64,000 nucleotides of DNA from Oscillospiraceae bacterium NTUH-002-81 (lineage in GTDB: Bacteria > Bacillota > Clostridia > Lachnospirales > Lachnospiraceae), in contig CP136052.1 in assembly GCA_032620915.1 (NCBI GenBank), positions 3,108,001 through 3,172,000 on the forward strand, in the 5' to 3' direction. Shown here one piece after another: positions 62,457 through 64,000 of the stretch (its first letter is position 1; the number at the start of each line of letters is the position of its first letter). The notes beneath the pieces were generated by a model. The model saw only the letters and a program-made list of their open reading frames with translations, did not search any database and had not been told where the DNA came from. The translations under genes and the position numbers were made by a program.

Positions 62457-63593
62457 TTATAGTTTTTCAGCAACATTCAAATACAGTTGTGCAAGTGTAT
62501 CTGCTGTCTGCTGAATATCATAACCTGCCTGCTCCAATATTTTTCTTTCACTTTTCCTTTGCACATTCATATACTTCAAAACATGTTCCGCCCACACATC
62601 AGGTTTTTCTTGAAGAGAAAGGAATTCTGTATTTGAAGTTAAGCCTACTTCTTTTGTTATTGCATCGGAGAAAACACATGGCAATCCGCTCGCCTGTGCC
62701 TCAACCCCCGTGACCGGAAGACCTTCATGCAAAGATGGCATTACAAAAATATCCATTGCCTGCCACATTTTATTCATTTCATTTGAAGCTCCATAAAAAA
62801 TTACAGCGTCTTCAATTCCTAATGTCCTAGCCTTATTTTTCATCGCTTCTTGTAGTTCACCAACGCCAAATAAAAGTAACACAGTATTTGGATTTTTTCG
62901 GTGTACTGCTTGAAAGATGTCCAGCAAAAAGCTGTGATTTTTTTGATCAGAAAACCGTCCAGCATGTCCTACAACATACTTACCTTCCAGATTCAGCTTT
63001 TTTCGTATTTCTCGACGAACAGCTTCATTATAATCATATTTCTCCAAATCAATTCCATTCGGAAGTACTGAACACCTACCAGATTCAATAATTGACCTCG
63101 GAAATAGAAATCTTGCAGCTAGTTCTGAACAGCCATAAAAGTTATCGCAAAAGAGTGGAATTAATGGCTTTAAGATTTTGCTTATAAATCGAATTCCATT
63201 ACCTGCTGCTCCAAAGCCAGCATTGTGACTATGTATTGTAATATATTGAACTCCACCCAATTTTGCGCCAATAATATTTGTCATATCTGCTGCACAATCC
63301 GCATTATAATGTAGGATTTTAATATGATTTCTCTTGCAGACTTTCCGAATTTCATTAATTCTCCAAATTCTTCTAAAAGGTCTAAATTTCACATTATCCG
63401 CTGAGGCAACATACTTTTTACTTCCCAATGAAAGAACTTTGTCTTCCATAGGTTCGTGCCTATCATGAAAAACAAGATAGTCAAAATTTATTTTAGATCT
63501 GTCCAGGTGTTCCTGGATATGAATCATCATATTAGTTACACCTCCAACACCAAGCGGAGATGTCACCAATACTCTAACTACTTCATTATTCAT
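62457..63593 (-). CDS. Glycosyltransferase family 4 (GT-B fold)
   Basis: About 378 residues: an N-terminal Rossmann part (VLVTSPLGVGGVTNMMIHIQEHL, HSHNAGFGAAG) and a C-terminal donor part with VGHAGRFSDQKNH, VLLLFGVGELQEAMK and the E-x7-E motif in MPSLHEGLPVTGVEAQASG. It should transfer a sugar from an NDP donor. The ATG at 63593 fits AAAGGAT; it lies 23 bases before FrhB-like gene 4. Confidence 0.9.
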   Translation of the reverse strand: MNNEVVRVLVTSPLGVGGVTNMMIHIQEHLDRSKINFDYLVFHDRHEPMEDKVLSLGSKKYVASADNVKFRPFRRIWRINEIRKVCKRNHIKILHYNADCAADMTNIIGAKLGGVQYITIHSHNAGFGAAGNGIRFISKILKPLIPLFCDNFYGCSELAARFLFPRSIIESGRCSVLPNGIDLEKYDYNEAVRREIRKKLNLEGKYVVGHAGRFSDQKNHSFLLDIFQAVHRKNPNTVLLLFGVGELQEAMKNKARTLGIEDAVIFYGASNEMNKMWQAMDIFVMPSLHEGLPVTGVEAQASGLPCVFSDAITKEVGLTSNTEFLSLQEKPDVWAEHVLKYMNVQRKSERKILEQAGYDIQQTADTLAQLYLNVAEKL

Positions 63594-63656
63594 ATAATAT
63601 TTATCCTTTCGCAGCGACAATCTCATGCATTATTTCATATTCCTATTTCGGCACGA

Positions 63657-64000
63657 TTACACACGCTTTCTAATTTCTTTCAATACAGTATTTAAATATT
63701 GATCTGTTACCTGCTTAAGGTTTTTATATTTTTCCCCTACAGCTTTATAATCAATATCATCTTTTACAACGTCTGATAAGTCCATTCCATTTTTATAACG
63801 CCGACTTTCTAGACCAAAATTCACACACAGGGTATCAATACGAGAATTTTTTGAAAAGCTGGAATTTTCAGCATATCTGTTAAATACCACAAACTGCTTT
63901 TCATTAAGAATAGAAAATGCAGTCCCGTGGAAAGAATCTGTGCAGACATACTCTGCATTTCGCAGAAGATTCAGAAATCTCTCTGGGCTCACGTCATACG
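63657..64000 (-). CDS. Polysaccharide pyruvyl transferase-family protein (partial, 5' end outside window)
   Basis: Only the C-terminal 114 codons are inside the window. They begin YDVSPERFLNLLRNAEYVC and hold the family motif TDSFHGTAFSILN with the conserved His, then a helical tail (VGEKYKNLKQVTDQYLNTVL). It is a second pyruvyl transferase of the cluster; pairs of these with FrhB-like genes are known from other polysaccharide loci. Confidence 0.82.
   Translation of the reverse strand, partial: YDVSPERFLNLLRNAEYVCTDSFHGTAFSILNEKQFVVFNRYAENSSFSKNSRIDTLCVNFGLESRRYKNGMDLSDVVKDDIDYKAVGEKYKNLKQVTDQYLNTVLKEIRKRV

Overview
The window looks like chromosomal DNA of a Gram-positive, low-to-mid GC Clostridia species, most likely a gut Lachnospiraceae. 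Reasons: the conserved order ecfA1-ecfA2-ecfT-truA-rplM-rpsI, LytR-CpsA-Psr and CpsD/YveK-type capsule machinery, a class B sortase, Spo0A-like DNA-binding domains, and conjugative-element genes of the PcfB/TnpV kind typical of this family. Nearly all genes lie on the minus strand.

Layout. (1) 1-12.1 kb: one end of an integrative conjugative element. It carries an XRE regulator, TnpV-like cargo, a virD4-type coupling ATPase gene split by a 2.8-kb group II intron and cut short at its C-terminus, then pcfB, a DpnD/PcfM-DUF3846 protein, parB, a DnaC-like ATPase, a winged-helix replication protein and a Bro/KilA-C antirepressor. The element ends just past the 3' end of rpsI. (2) 12.2-18.8 kb: housekeeping block with S9, L13, TruA, the ECF vitamin-transporter module, an acetyltransferase with an unusual insertion, a HAD phosphatase and a cyclophilin. 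(3) 18.8-35.3 kb: cell-surface polysaccharide block. It has two LCP ligases (one with nine 14-residue repeats), a sugar nucleotidyltransferase, a complete GDP-L-fucose operon (gmd, fcl, manC, manA, phosphohexomutase) with a divergent AraC regulator, glmM, and an operon yveK-cpsD-srtB-substrate-LCP in which a sortase sits beside a protein with an SPQTND sorting motif.

(4) 35.3-50.9 kb: a scrapyard region of duplications, pseudogenes and small selfish modules. It holds three copies of an orphan Spo0A C-terminal-domain gene, a mosaic glmS/relA pseudogene, a 450-bp direct repeat carrying an XRE regulator, HigBA-like and Phd/RelE toxin-antitoxin pairs, an IS3-family element whose transposase has lost its catalytic Glu, IS200-type remnants, a Y-polymerase/YolD fusion, and a repeated family of unknown function. 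(5) 50.9-64 kb: a capsule or exopolysaccharide cluster with VanZ-like protein, a second sugar nucleotidyltransferase, a stand-alone ferredoxin, four divergent FrhB-family (coenzyme F420 hydrogenase beta-like) redox proteins, two polysaccharide pyruvyl transferases, Wzx flippase, Wzy polymerase and GT2/GT4 glycosyltransferases. This redox set inside a polysaccharide locus is the most interesting system in the window.

A recurrent feature is single-base slippage in homopolymers. Four genes (intron maturase, AraC regulator, a zinc-binding hypothetical protein, one FrhB-family protein) go back into one clean frame if a single base in a G or A run is added or removed. Some of these may be phase-variable tracts, some real decay and some sequencing error; the sequence alone cannot separate these.
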